61,136 nucleotides of DNA. It comes from Rubrivivax sp. GTDB lineage: Bacteria > Pseudomonadota > Gammaproteobacteria > Burkholderiales > Burkholderiaceae_C. This document shows, in pieces, positions 1 through 7,459 of this stretch; position 1 is the stretch's first letter, and each line of letters opens with the position of its first letter. A program made the translations under genes and the position numbers. The DNA lies in NCBI GenBank assembly GCA_018780805.1, contig JADMJD010000062.1, positions 1-61,136 on the forward strand, written 5' to 3'. The notes beneath the pieces were generated by a model that worked only from the letters and a program-made list of their open reading frames with translations, did no database searches and was not told the DNA's origin.

Positions 1-374
1 CGGTGATGACGACGATCTTCCCGAGCGTGATCCTGCAGCAGCAGGTCAACAGCGTGTCCACGCGGCACATCCAGCCCAATGGCCACGGCAGCTTCGATTT
101 TGTCTGGACGCATTTCGGTTTCGAGGATGACAGCGACGAGATGACGCAGCGCCGCCTGCGCCAGGCCAACCTGTTCGGGCCGGCCGGTTTTGTGTCCGCT
201 GACGACGGCGAGGTGATCGAGTTCTCGCAGCAGGCCTTCGAGAGCAAACCCTTCCACCGCACGCTGGCCGAGCTGGGCGGGCACACCGTGGAAGACACCG
301 AGCACATGGTCACCGAGACCCTGATCCGCGGCATGTACCGCTACTGGCGCGATGTGATGGAACGGGAGGCCTGA
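1..374 (+). CDS. nagG: Ring-hydroxylating dioxygenase large subunit, C-terminal part (salicylate 5-hydroxylase type); 5' end outside window
   Basis: The frame is open at the left edge, so only the last ~123 residues are seen and the Rieske domain is missing. The sequence has the typical end of alpha subunits of Rieske non-heme iron oxygenases: an FVWTHFGFEDDSDEM stretch, then NLFGPAGFVSADDGEVIE, and a tail ending in YWRDVME. In this family the large subunit holds the Rieske cluster and mononuclear iron and hydroxylates an aromatic acid with O2. The small subunit starts 3 bp downstream and a Rieske ferredoxin follows, which is the G-H-Ab order of salicylate 5-hydroxylase operons. The substrate is inferred from this order and the small subunit. 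Anthranilate- or benzoate-type enzymes remain possible. Confidence 0.8.
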   Translation, partial: VMTTIFPSVILQQQVNSVSTRHIQPNGHGSFDFVWTHFGFEDDSDEMTQRRLRQANLFGPAGFVSADDGEVIEFSQQAFESKPFHRTLAELGGHTVEDTEHMVTETLIRGMYRYWRDVMEREA

Positions 375-377
375 GCG

Positions 378-860
378 ATGGCGACCCACATCAACTTCGA
401 GGACTGGTTCGCCTTGACGCAGCTCTACGCCGACTACGCCAGCGCCGTCGATTCCGGCCAATGGGACCTGTGGCCCGAGTTCTTCACCGACGACTGCATC
501 TACCGGCTGCAACCGCGCGAGAACCACGAGCGGGGTTTCCCGCTGGCCACGCTGTGTTTCACCAGCAAGGGCATGTTGAAGGACCGGGTCTACGGCATCC
601 AGGAGACACTGTTCCACGACCCGTACTACCAGCGCCACATCGTCGGCACGCCGGTGCTGCGCGAGCTGGGCGACGGCTTCTTCCGTTGCGAGGCCAACTA
701 CGCGGTGCTGCGCACCAAGCTGTCCGATGCGTCCACCGTCTTCAACGTCGGCCGCTACCTGGACCGCGTGGTGCGCACACCGGCGGGCCTGAAGTTCGCC
801 TCTCGCGAGTGCATCTACGACTCCGAGATGATCCCCAACAGCATCATCTACCCGATCTGA
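378..860 (+). CDS. nagH: Ring-hydroxylating dioxygenase small (beta) subunit, salicylate 5-hydroxylase type
   Basis: The 160-residue product has the usual length for beta subunits of Rieske oxygenases, which adopt an NTF2/SnoaL-like cone fold and stabilise the alpha3-beta3 hexamer. The motifs LYADYASAVDSG near the N terminus, RLQPRENHERG, KGMLKDRVYGI, FHDPYYQRH and the C-terminal YDSEMIPNSIIYPI are characteristic as far as I recall. The start ATG lies 3 bp after the large-subunit stop, and a GGGAGGCCTGAGCG stretch upstream can serve as ribosome binding site. It is clearly cotranscribed with its neighbours. Assignment to salicylate rather than another aromatic acid rests on remembered similarity and gene order. 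Confidence 0.8.
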   Translation: MATHINFEDWFALTQLYADYASAVDSGQWDLWPEFFTDDCIYRLQPRENHERGFPLATLCFTSKGMLKDRVYGIQETLFHDPYYQRHIVGTPVLRELGDGFFRCEANYAVLRTKLSDASTVFNVGRYLDRVVRTPAGLKFASRECIYDSEMIPNSIIYPI

Positions 861-867
861 GGCTGCC

Positions 868-1185
868 ATGAACGATGTGAACTGGGTCGATGCCCTGTCG
901 GCCGACGACCTGCCGGCCGACGACGTCAAGGGCGTCATCGTCGGCGGCCGCGACATCGCGGTCTACACCGTCGGCGACGCGGTCTATGCCACCGACAACC
1001 TCTGCACCCACGGCCACGCACGTTTGTGCGACGGCTTCCTGGACGGCCACGAGATCGAGTGCCCGCTGCACCAGGGCAAGTTCGACGTGCGTGACGGGCA
1101 GCCCACGTGCGCGCCGGTCATGGATGCGCTGCGCAGCTACCCGGTGAAAGTGGAGGGCGGCCGCGTGTTCCTGCAGCTCGACTGA
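868..1185 (+). CDS. nagAb: Rieske-type [2Fe-2S] ferredoxin of the aromatic dioxygenase
   Basis: This 105-residue soluble protein carries both Rieske half-motifs: C46-T-H48 in DNLCTHGHARLCDG and C65-P-L-H68 in IECPLHQGKFD. The two Cys and two His ligate a [2Fe-2S] cluster. Such ferredoxins pass electrons from a flavin reductase to the oxygenase alpha subunit. It follows the small subunit by 7 bp. The reductase gene is not downstream, so it must lie upstream of the window or elsewhere. The length and absence of membrane segments fit a dioxygenase ferredoxin rather than the small subunit of nitrite reductase, which shares the fold. Confidence 0.87.
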   Translation: MNDVNWVDALSADDLPADDVKGVIVGGRDIAVYTVGDAVYATDNLCTHGHARLCDGFLDGHEIECPLHQGKFDVRDGQPTCAPVMDALRSYPVKVEGGRVFLQLD

Positions 1186-1209
1186 GCAGCAACGCGGCGA
1201 GGCCGCCGC

Positions 1210-1476
1210 TCAAGCGGAGGGTGCAGCGGTGGCTGCGTGGTCCAGGGCGGGCCGGCGCCACGGGTCGACGTGGGTCATCATGTTGAGCACCCGGTGTCGC
1301 TGCAACACCCGGTTGCGGGCCTGCACGGCGATGTCATGGCCCGCTTCCACGCTCAGCGTGGCATCCACCTCGATGTGGGCGTCGACCACCATCATGTCCC
1401 CCATCTTGCGCGTGTGGATGTCGTGAACGCCCTGCACGCCGGGGGTGTCCGCCAGGGTCTGGCGGATGGCCCGAGT
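1210..1476 (-). pseudogene. Remnant of a cation diffusion facilitator efflux protein (C-terminal domain only)
   Basis: In one minus-strand frame, from TRAIRQTLADTPGVQGVHDI through TRKMGDMMVVDAHIEVD to a stop at 1210, the translation is the C-terminal cytoplasmic dimerisation domain of CDF metal efflux transporters. None of the six membrane helices that should precede it is present. Instead the frame runs directly into a truncated histidine kinase at about 1476. It has no start of its own beyond a GTG at 1437. This is a deletion relic, not a functional gene. Confidence 0.7.
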
Positions 1477-1720
1477 ACGGCTGCTCCCAGCGCAGGCTGC
1501 ACATGCCCCGGGGTCCGATCACGGGCAGGCCCTGGGCATCAAATTCGAGCCGCGCCGTGAGCTGGTCCCGTTGCTGCGACAGGCTGGCGTCGAACTGTTG
1601 CAGCACGTGGTCGCGGAACAGCCCGGCGAGCCACACCTGGGCCCCCAGCAGCGCGACGAACAAGCTCGCCAGCGTGGCGCCCAGCAGCCGCAGGCGCAGC
1701 GAGCCGGCCTGCGCCCTCAC
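1477..1720 (-). pseudogene. Truncated sensor histidine kinase, N-terminal fragment
   Basis: A GTG at 1720 begins a typical sensor kinase N terminus: a basic segment, a membrane helix (residues ~9-32, LRLLGATLASLFVALLGAQVW area), then a periplasmic start with FDASLSQQRDQLTARL. After about 80 residues (near LRWEQP) the homology stops and the frame continues into out-of-frame CDF sequence. The second membrane helix, HisKA and ATPase domains are absent. The GTG overlaps the response-regulator stop as GTGA, so the two were an operon before decay. Confidence 0.65.
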
Positions 1721-2141
1721 GGCGCCAGCAGGCGGTAACGCTGGCCGCAGACCGGCTCGATCAGCCCGAGGGGCAACTTCTTGCGCAGCCGCCCGACGAA
1801 GACCTCGATGGTGTTGGCGTCACGGTCGAAGTCCTGCGCGTAGATGTGCTCCGTCAGCTCCGAGTGCGAGACCACCGCGCCGGCCGGTGCATCAGGCAAT
1901 CCAGCACCTTGTGCTCGTGGCTGGTCAGCGTCACGGCCTGTCCGCCCAGGGTGAGGCGGCCGCTGCGGGTGTCGAGCGCCAGATCGCCGCATCGCAGCAC
2001 CGGCGACGCCTGTCCGCCCGCGCGGCGGATCAGGCCGTGCACCCGCGCGACCAGCTCAGGGCGAGGGTCAGGCCTGCCGCTCCCGGCAAAGGCCGGCAGA
2101 CACACCAGGGCCACCGCCAGCAGGGCGGTGAGTCTGGAGAA
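1717..2141 (-). pseudogene. Decayed OmpR-family response regulator lacking its receiver domain
   Basis: Only the linker and winged-helix DNA-binding domain remain: PELVARVHGLIRRAGG, then LDTRSGRLTLGGQAVTLTSHEHKVLDCLMHRP in one frame, and after a single-base frameshift near 1880 VVSHSELTEHIYAQDFDRD and TIEVFVGRLRKKL in another, ending QRYRLLAP. The ~115-residue receiver domain with its phospho-Asp is missing. The sequence fused upstream (2091-2141) reads FSRLTALLAVALVCLPAFAG, which looks like a signal peptide from another gene. That suggests a deletion joining two genes, but this last point is only an inference. Confidence 0.65.
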
Positions 2142-2199
2142 TCAGGCGTGTGAAACGACGTGCACAGGGCGACTGTCCAGGGCCGGGTCGGGACGATCA

Positions 2200-2232
2200 A
2201 CGCCGGGGCCGCACGGCCCGCTGCCCCGGCGT
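2200..2232. terminator. GC-rich hairpin downstream of cytochrome b561 gene
   Basis: A perfect 10-bp inverted repeat (acgccggggc / gccccggcgt) with a 13-nt loop lies 39 bp after the cytochrome b561 stop on the minus strand. It has no T-tract, so a role as intrinsic terminator is tentative. Confidence 0.35.
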
Positions 2233-2270
2233 GGGCCGCCAGCCAGCTGCCTGGAAGTTTGCCAAGGCGT

Positions 2271-2819
2271 TCAATAGGTGCGCTTGACGCCTGTCACCAT
2301 GGCCCTGATCAGGTGGGTGCGTTCGAGGCGCCCCATGACCAGCGCTGCCATCGCATGCAGGCCTGCGAAGGCGATGAGGGCCTGGCCCAGGCGTTCGTGC
2401 AGTGTCTGCAGCCACTCCACACCCCAGAAGTAGTCCGATGTCTGCAGGAAGCCGGTCGCGCCCAGGCCCAGCACCAGCGCCATCAAGCTCAACATCATCA
2501 GCGCACCCAGCGGGTTGTGGCCTGCAGTGGGCGCCGAGCGGTGCTGCTTCATCTGCGCCAGGTGGGCGCGCAAACGAGCCGGCGTAGGGAAGAAGTTGCT
2601 GAAACGCGCATAGGGCGTGCCGACAACCCCCCACACCACCCGGGCCAGCACCAGCGCGCTGGCCGCATAGCCCAGCCACTGGTGCAGGGTTTCACCGTCG
2701 TCGACGATGAAGAAGTTGGCGACCACGCAGCCCACCAGCGCCCAATGGAACAGGCGCACGAAGCGGTCCCAGACCGGGATGCCGGCAGCTTGTGACAAAG
2801 GCTTCATCAACGGGCTCAC
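2271..2819 (-). CDS. Cytochrome b561-type membrane protein
   Basis: The product (182 residues from a GTG at 2819; an ATG at 2807 is an alternative) has the hallmarks of bacterial cytochrome b561/Ni-Fe-hydrogenase cytochrome b family proteins: PVWDRFVRLFHW at the N terminus with a haem-ligand His, four hydrophobic segments, GYAASALVLARVVWG, GHNPLGALMML with a second His, and a C-terminal LHAMAALVMGRLERTHLIRAM. Such proteins carry two b haems and move electrons between the quinone pool or a cytochrome c and a partner. It starts 8 bp after a PepSY protein gene, a pairing repeated intact at 13.1-13.9 kb. Unlike its neighbours on both sides it appears undamaged. Confidence 0.85.
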   Translation of the reverse strand: MSPLMKPLSQAAGIPVWDRFVRLFHWALVGCVVANFFIVDDGETLHQWLGYAASALVLARVVWGVVGTPYARFSNFFPTPARLRAHLAQMKQHRSAPTAGHNPLGALMMLSLMALVLGLGATGFLQTSDYFWGVEWLQTLHERLGQALIAFAGLHAMAALVMGRLERTHLIRAMVTGVKRTY

Positions 2820-2827
2820 GGGCAGGA

Positions 2828-3088
2828 TCAGGACTTCTGTTCGAGCACGGTCGCATTGGCCGGGTTGAAATAGATCTCGACCTTCTTGCCAGCTTTGTCA
2901 AAGCCGTAGATCTCGTAGCAATTGCCCTTGCTCACCTTGAAGGTCTTGATCTGGTAACCCTGCGCTTCGAGTTTGGCTTTGAAATCGCCTTCTTTCATCC
3001 ATTGTGCTTCGGGCACGTTGCAGGTCGGGCCGGCCCAGGCAGCGGATGCGAGCAGGCTCAGGGCAGCGGTAGAGATGATGGCTTTCAT
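2828..3088 (-). CDS. Periplasmic PepSY-domain protein
   Basis: The start ATG at 3088 is preceded by AAGGAAAC. The 86-residue product has a signal peptide (MKAIISTAALSLLASAAWA) and a single PepSY-like domain: WMKEGDFKAKLEAQGYQI, then KVSKGNCYEIYGFDKAGKKV, ending in IYFNPANATVLEQKS. Small secreted PepSY proteins are common beside b-type cytochromes, but their function is not established. Two cysteines (in GPTCNVP and GNCYEIYG) are conserved in the second copy at 13.7 kb and could form a disulfide. It forms an operon with the cytochrome b561 gene downstream. Confidence 0.83.
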   Translation of the reverse strand: MKAIISTAALSLLASAAWAGPTCNVPEAQWMKEGDFKAKLEAQGYQIKTFKVSKGNCYEIYGFDKAGKKVEIYFNPANATVLEQKS

Positions 3089-3267
3089 GGTGTTTCCTTG
3101 GTTGCGGTTGTGATGGCCTCCATGGGCCAACGGAATGAATTGAATCAATGTCAGCTGAAGCCGGCCTGAGTACATCGACATGGCATTGAAATAGGATGTT
3201 TCTACGTCGGTAAAGAATTGCTAATCATTCATTTCGATTTGCGATTCAATTTGGATCTGACAAGGCC
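3089..3267 (-). promoter_or_regulatory. AT-rich upstream region of the PepSY/cytochrome b561 operon
   Basis: This 179-bp gap between the PepSY start and the end of the decayed cytochrome b gene is much richer in A+T than its surroundings, especially 3182-3252 (runs such as gaattgctaatcattcattt). It most likely holds the promoter of the PepSY pair. I cannot assign a specific binding site. Confidence 0.35.
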
Positions 3268-3820
3268 TCAATCGTCGTCATCATGCTCGCGGTCGGATGG
3301 TTGCTCGGTCACGCCGCCAGTCGGCATGCGCCTTGTGGAGACTGTTGCCACTGCCAACTGATGAAGGCCGCCACGCCCGCCAGCAGCAGGGGGGCCAGCC
3401 AGGTGTGGTTGTGTTGGACCCGATCTGGCCCGGCGCCCTCGGTGCGATCCGGCAGCATCGGCAGCACCTGGTTCCGCCGCCGCAACAGACTGAGGGCGAT
3501 GATCAATCCCCCGTGCGCCAGCACCACCGCCATGAAGGTGTTGCCGAAGAGCTCGTGCACCTCTTCCAGCCAGTCGCCGCCCAGCGAGTGGCCCCAGTCG
3601 ATGTCGCTGCCATACCCACTGAGCGTCAGCGGGACCACGAGCAGCAGCATGCACGCCACGGCCAGCGCCCACCATCGGCCGTCAGGTACGCGCCGCTTAA
3701 GCTCAGCGCGAAGAGCCAGTGGAACATGCGCGTGGTGGCATCGACGACGCGTCGCTGCGGCAGGCCGCCAGCACGCGCCGCGGCTGTGGCCGCGGCTTGG
3801 AAAGAAGGTGTTGTGGGCAT
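3268..3820 (-). pseudogene. Decayed cytochrome b with internal deletion and frameshifts
   Basis: An ATG at 3820 starts a cytochrome b N terminus with RRVVDATTRMFHWLFALSL and GAYLTADG. Near 3665 the frame breaks. The homologous reading continues in another frame with LAVACMLLLVVPLTLSGYGS, HSLGGDWLEEVHELFGN and QVLPMLPDRTEGAG, so the central helices (roughly 70 residues by comparison with the remembered family layout) are missing. A further shift near 3330 restores a plausible acidic tail TEQPSDREHDDDD ending at 3268. It follows the diheme cytochrome, as in SHP/diheme-cytochrome/cytochrome b operons. Confidence 0.7.
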
Positions 3821-4371
3821 CGAGGATCTCGCTTGTGGGCCGTCTTGGGGGGGGGCGGGTCGGTCGTGCAAGCTGCGGCGCATCGCGGCATCCATACCGG
3901 CGGGGTAGCGCAGGTCGTCGTCGAAGACACCACGGTCTGCGGTGGTGTGGCAGGCCGCGCAGCTGGACGCACGCTTGACGCTGGCCAGCTTCCAGACGGC
4001 GGGATCGATGCCGCTGTGCTTGCGTTCAAACCACGCCGACCGCGTGATGCGGTCTTGTGGCGGTTCTGCGCTGACACGTTTGCAGGTGCCGGCGTTCGCC
4101 TGCAGCCCGCTGCTGATTTGTTGCACTGTGGCCGCTTCGAGGCTGGCGTCGGTGCCGTGGTGATGGTCCAGGCCGGTGATCAGGCGTTGCCGCGTGCACG
4201 CAGGCAGCAGGCCCGGCGGGTAGGCCAGGTGGCAGGCCGCACACTCGGACATGAATGCGGCAGGCGCTTTGGGGGGGGCATGGGTCGCCCGCGATCGGCA
4301 TGTGCCCACGTGCCCGCGAGCACGGCGGGCGGCAGCAGCGCGTGCCGTAGCGTGATCCAGGTGTGGTTCAT
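3821..4371 (-). pseudogene. Frameshifted diheme cytochrome c
   Basis: An ATG at 4371 overlaps the SHP stop (ATGA) and encodes a signal-peptide-like start, MNHTWITLRHALLPPAVLAG. At a run of eight G (4271-4278) the frame shifts, and the mature cytochrome continues in another frame with ECAACHLAYPPGLLPA, then ATVQQISSGLQANAGT, RITRSAWFERKHSGIDP and SSCAACHTTADRGVFDDDL. Two CxxCH haem sites (both CAACH) are therefore present but separated from the secretion signal. A second run of nine G (3847-3855) lies at the 3' end, so the true stop is unclear. Sequencing error or homopolymer phase variation could also explain the shift. Confidence 0.7.
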
Positions 4372-4658
4372 GGCCTGAGTCCGATCAGGAAGGCCAACAC
4401 GTCGGCCTGGTCATCGGTGCTGGCATGTTTGCCCGGGGTGGTGGGCGGGTTGCCGTGGCAGGGCGCACAGGACCACCCGTTGCCGTGCCGGGTGGTGAAA
4501 AACGCGTGGCCCCGGTCGGCCTGTGCGGGCAGGGCGGCCCGCGCGCAGCAACGTTCGTGTTTTTGCGCCGGCGTGGTGGCGGCCGCGTGCGCTGCACCGT
4601 GCAGCAGCACCAGGCAGGCCGAGGCGGCCAGCAGCGCACGGAAAGTCTCGACGATCAC
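4368..4658 (-). pseudogene. SHP-type cytochrome c (DUF1924) with internal in-frame deletion
   Basis: A GTG at 4658, preceded by GGAG, begins a signal peptide (IVETFRALLAASACLVLLHG) followed by GHAFFTTRHGNGWSCAPCHG, the single CxxCH site of the sphaeroides haem protein/DUF1924 family. After PPTTPGKHAST the sequence jumps directly to QADVLAFLIGLRP, the family's C terminus. The intervening ~40 residues expected in this family, including the region that normally contributes a second conserved Cys pair, are absent without breaking the frame. The result is a 96-residue product probably unable to fold normally. It heads the decayed diheme cytochrome/cytochrome b operon. Confidence 0.65.
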
Positions 4659-4707
4659 GGGGGCTCCAGGCGTGGACCCGCAGCGCGGGTCCGTGGAGCC
4701 ATCTTTT

Positions 4708-4767
4708 GGCGGGCCCCTTGAACCCAGCCTGAAGGCGGCGTTCATCCGCCGTTCAGGTGGGCCCGCC
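4708..4767. terminator. Nested inverted repeats between the SHP remnant and the PEP-CTERM gene
   Basis: An outer 9-bp repeat (ggcgggccc at 4708, gggcccgcc at 4759) encloses an inner one (cctgaaggcgg at 4728, ccgccgttcagg at 4746, with one bulge). It lies 10 bp downstream of the minus-strand PEP-CTERM gene, so a terminator is likely. There is no clear T-tract. Confidence 0.45.
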
Positions 4768-4777
4768 CCTCAAGGGT

Positions 4778-5494
4778 TCAGACGCCTGCGGAGCGCCGGC
4801 GCCATGCCAGTGCCGCCAGCCCGCCGGCCAACATCAGTGCGGTGGCGGGTTCAGGCACGGGCGCCACGTCTCCGGCGTGAACGGCCCAGGCGTACATCTC
4901 GGCCGAGTGTGCAAACGGCATCTGACGGCCGTTGACGGTGAAGAAGCTCCAGCCCGAAGGGGTGATCGGGGTGGCATAGGGTGTGCCCAGCCAGTAGGCG
5001 TCGTTCTTGAGGTTGACGAACGGCCCACTGTTGACCAGGCCAAAGTCAACACCGCTGGTGCCGGGCCTCAACTGGCCGTTCGTGTCGTACTGCGAGAGGT
5101 TGCCCAGGATGTCGTGGAAGACGTGGGCCATTTCGCTGCTGGCGGTGTCGACGTTGTAGCCGCAGTCTGTGCCACCGTAGGCGCCATTGCAGCCTGGCGT
5201 GCCCAGGTCCTGCAGGCCCGGCAGACGCCAACCAGTGACGCCGCCGACGTTCAGCCAGGCCGCCCAGGACAGTGCGGCGTTCAGCGTCATGCGGCCGTCG
5301 TTGCCTTGGCTGCCGTTGTCGAAGGGGCTGCCAGCGGCGGCGTTGGCGTTGGCCAGCCAGCTCAGGTCGCGCCCCGCGTCGTACCAGGCATCGACGGTGC
5401 CGTTGCCGTCAATGTCGCGCGGTTGCAGGTCAGCGGCGATGGCGCCGAAGGTGATCGAGGTCAGGGCGAGGGCCCAGGGCAGGCGTCGGGTCAT
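4778..5494 (-). CDS. PEP-CTERM secreted protein with DUF1566/Lcl-like region
   Basis: The ATG at 5494 is chosen because a GGAA element precedes it and a signal peptide follows (MTRRLPWALALTSITFGAIA). The 238-residue protein has tryptophan-rich signatures of the Lcl/DUF1566 type (GRDLSWLANANAA, ALSWAAWLNVGGVTGWRLP, DAYWLGTPY) and ends in a complete PEP-CTERM sorting signal: VPEPATALML, a hydrophobic helix, then WRRR. In this system exosortase cuts at the PEP motif and the protein is exported with exopolysaccharide, often during floc or biofilm formation. The exosortase and EPS genes are not in this window. A second PEP-CTERM gene is divergent from it. Confidence 0.85.
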   Translation of the reverse strand: MTRRLPWALALTSITFGAIAADLQPRDIDGNGTVDAWYDAGRDLSWLANANAAAGSPFDNGSQGNDGRMTLNAALSWAAWLNVGGVTGWRLPGLQDLGTPGCNGAYGGTDCGYNVDTASSEMAHVFHDILGNLSQYDTNGQLRPGTSGVDFGLVNSGPFVNLKNDAYWLGTPYATPITPSGWSFFTVNGRQMPFAHSAEMYAWAVHAGDVAPVPEPATALMLAGGLAALAWRRRSAGV

Positions 5495-5607
5495 GGTGAT
5501 GGTTCCAGGTTGTTCCAACCCACGTTAGGTCGCCCGCCTGAAGTGGCGCTGAAACAGGTCGACATGGGCGGGCTGCTGCGCTTCAAGCCGATGCCGGCGC
5601 ACCCCGC

Positions 5608-5623
5608 TGGACAGGGGGGTGCA
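5608..5623 (+). promoter_or_regulatory. Possible sigma-54 (-24/-12) promoter for the plus-strand PEP-CTERM gene
   Basis: The sequence TGGACAGGGGGGTGCA has the invariant GG and GC with the ten-base spacing of a sigma-54 promoter and sits 82 bp before the start codon at 5705. PEP-CTERM genes are known to be controlled by the PrsK/PrsR sensor-regulator with RpoN in some species. The -24 half is imperfect (ACA instead of CAC), so this is a tentative call. Confidence 0.3.
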
Positions 5624-5704
5624 TCCTCAGCCTGGCTTCATGTTCGACGCCGATCCTGCCCGCACACCCGCCGCAGCCCACCACAGACCACGAGGATGAA
5701 CCCC

Positions 5705-6277
5705 ATGAACGCCCTTTCCGTGATGACGACCACCCTGGCCCTTGCCGCCGGGCTGCTGGGCCTGCCCAGCGCGCAGGCCCAGGGGGTCCAGACGGCGCCC
5801 CAGGTGTCGGTGAACTTCGGCTTCTGCACCGGCTGCACGCTGCCGACCTTTGAGGAACTGACGGTCACCACCACCGTGCCCGGCAGTGTGGAGACCCCCA
5901 ACAACCCCTACAACCTGCTCACGTTTGGCGAGGGCAGCATCGAGCTCAGCATGAATGGCGCCTACGCCACGGGCTTTTGCTGTGTGAACCCGGTCCAGTA
6001 CCCCGGGCACAACTTCAACGGCTACAAGATGAGCTTCAGCCCTGGCCAGGTGATCACCGACGCGCAGCTGGTGTCGTATGCGCCGGGTGGGTTGACGCCG
6101 GAAGTGACCTGGACCGCCGACACCATTTACCTGAACATGTGGGGCGGCCAGGTCAACCTGGACTCGTCCGTGCTGGTCAGCTACACCACCGCCCCGGTGC
6201 CGGAGCCGGCGACGACGGCGCTGCTGAGCGCTGGCCTGGCGGTGGTCGCCTTGGGGGTGCGCCGTCGGCGCGGCTGA
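5705..6277 (+). CDS. PEP-CTERM secreted protein, otherwise unrecognised
   Basis: The ATG at 5705 has GAGG nine bases upstream. An in-frame ATG at 5696 is too close to the ribosome binding site. The 190-residue product has a signal peptide ending near PSAQAQG, an uncharacterised middle with an FCTGC element and a later CC pair in GFCCVNP, and a C-terminal PEP-CTERM signal: VPEPATTALL, hydrophobic helix, VRRRRG. The cysteines may form disulfides. The middle (VPGSVETPNNPYNLLTF, INLNMWGGQ-like strands) looks like a small beta-rich lectin-type domain, but I do not recognise the family. It diverges from the other PEP-CTERM gene across a 210-bp gap. Confidence 0.82.
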   Translation: MNALSVMTTTLALAAGLLGLPSAQAQGVQTAPQVSVNFGFCTGCTLPTFEELTVTTTVPGSVETPNNPYNLLTFGEGSIELSMNGAYATGFCCVNPVQYPGHNFNGYKMSFSPGQVITDAQLVSYAPGGLTPEVTWTADTIYLNMWGGQVNLDSSVLVSYTTAPVPEPATTALLSAGLAVVALGVRRRRG

Positions 6278-6397
6278 CGTGGACTCAGTGAAGCGGGAAA
6301 GCGGGGAATGGCGGGCTGAGTCACACGCCAAGCTGACCCAGCTCCGGCAGAGGCCGGCCCTGCTCAGCCGTCGTCAGAATTCAAGGTCCTGAAGCGA

Positions 6398-6430
6398 CAA
6401 GGGGGTGCAACCTTTCGGTGCAACCCCTTG
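6398..6430 (-). terminator. Terminator of the tRNA-Ala transcript
   Basis: On the minus strand, 9 bases after the tRNA 3' end, a 12-bp stem (caaggggttgca / tgcacccccttg, one mismatch) with a 9-nt loop is followed by a short T-containing tail. Its position fits a tRNA terminator. Confidence 0.55.
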
Positions 6431-6438
6431 GGATGACT

Positions 6439-6514
<76 letters not shown>

Positions 6515-6567
6515 ATTCAGCGTGCGAGTGTAGCATCCGGCGCGTTCCTTCTTGAGCCCTGCCGCCG

Positions 6568-7443
6568 ATGAGCAAACCCGCCACCCAGCACGACGCCGCC
6601 TGGCTTGACGACCAGTACAACCCGCGCCCGCACATCCCCGATCACATGGCCATCTTCGAGCGCTGGCGCAGTGCGTCGGCCCTGGCGCGCACGCAGGCCG
6701 GGGTGGTGCTGGATGTGCCCTATGGCGACGACGCCAGCGAGACGCTGGACCTCTTTGCGCCCACCGTGCCCACCGCACCTGGTGGTGCCCCGGTGCTGGT
6801 GTTCATCCATGGCGGCTACTGGAGATCGCTGGACAAGTCGGACCATTCTTTCGTGGCGCCTTCGTTCAGCGCCGACGGTGCGCTCGTCGTCCTGCCCAAC
6901 TACGCATTGGCACCGGCGGTGACGGTGGAACACATCACGCTGCAGATGGCGCGTGCATTGGCCTGGGTGTGGCGCCACGCGGCCGAACATGGGGGCGACC
7001 CGCGGCGCATCGTCGTCGCCGGACACTCCGCGGGCGGCCATGCCACGGCGATGATGTTGTCCTGCCGCTGGAAACAACTGGCCGACGACCTGCCGCCCAA
7101 CCTGGTCACACGGGGCCTGGCGCTGTCGGGCCTGTACGACCTGGAGCCGCTGCGCCACACCGGCTTCCTGCAGCCCTCGCTGCAGCTCACACCCAGTGCG
7201 GTGGCACGGCTGAGCCCGGCGTTTTTTCCGCGGCCCAAGGCGCAGCTGTACGCCGTGGTCGGTGGCAACGAAAGTGCCGAGTTCCTGCGCCAGAACCGCT
7301 TGATCCGCGATGTCTGGGGCCCCACCAGCGTGCCGGTCTGCGAAACCATCCCCGGCACCCACCACCTCAGCGTGCTGCACAACCTGGCCGACCCGGCGGG
7401 CCGTTGTCATGAACTGGCGCTGCGGCTGCTGGGCCTGCGTTGA
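6568..7443 (+). CDS. Alpha/beta hydrolase, carboxylesterase/arylformamidase-like
   Basis: The 291-residue protein has an HGGYW oxyanion motif at residues 81-85 and a nucleophile elbow GHSAG with Ser154, followed by a C-terminal GTHHLSVL segment that supplies the catalytic His. The N terminus (AWLDDQYNPRPHIPDH) is typical of a family annotated as alpha/beta hydrolases related to kynurenine formamidase. No signal peptide is present, so it should be cytoplasmic. It stands alone between tRNA-Ala and the rubrerythrin cluster, so context does not help with the substrate. Hydrolysis of an ester or aryl formamide is the family expectation. Confidence 0.8.
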   Translation: MSKPATQHDAAWLDDQYNPRPHIPDHMAIFERWRSASALARTQAGVVLDVPYGDDASETLDLFAPTVPTAPGGAPVLVFIHGGYWRSLDKSDHSFVAPSFSADGALVVLPNYALAPAVTVEHITLQMARALAWVWRHAAEHGGDPRRIVVAGHSAGGHATAMMLSCRWKQLADDLPPNLVTRGLALSGLYDLEPLRHTGFLQPSLQLTPSAVARLSPAFFPRPKAQLYAVVGGNESAEFLRQNRLIRDVWGPTSVPVCETIPGTHHLSVLHNLADPAGRCHELALRLLGLR

Positions 7444-7459
7444 TGCGCTGCAGCAGATG

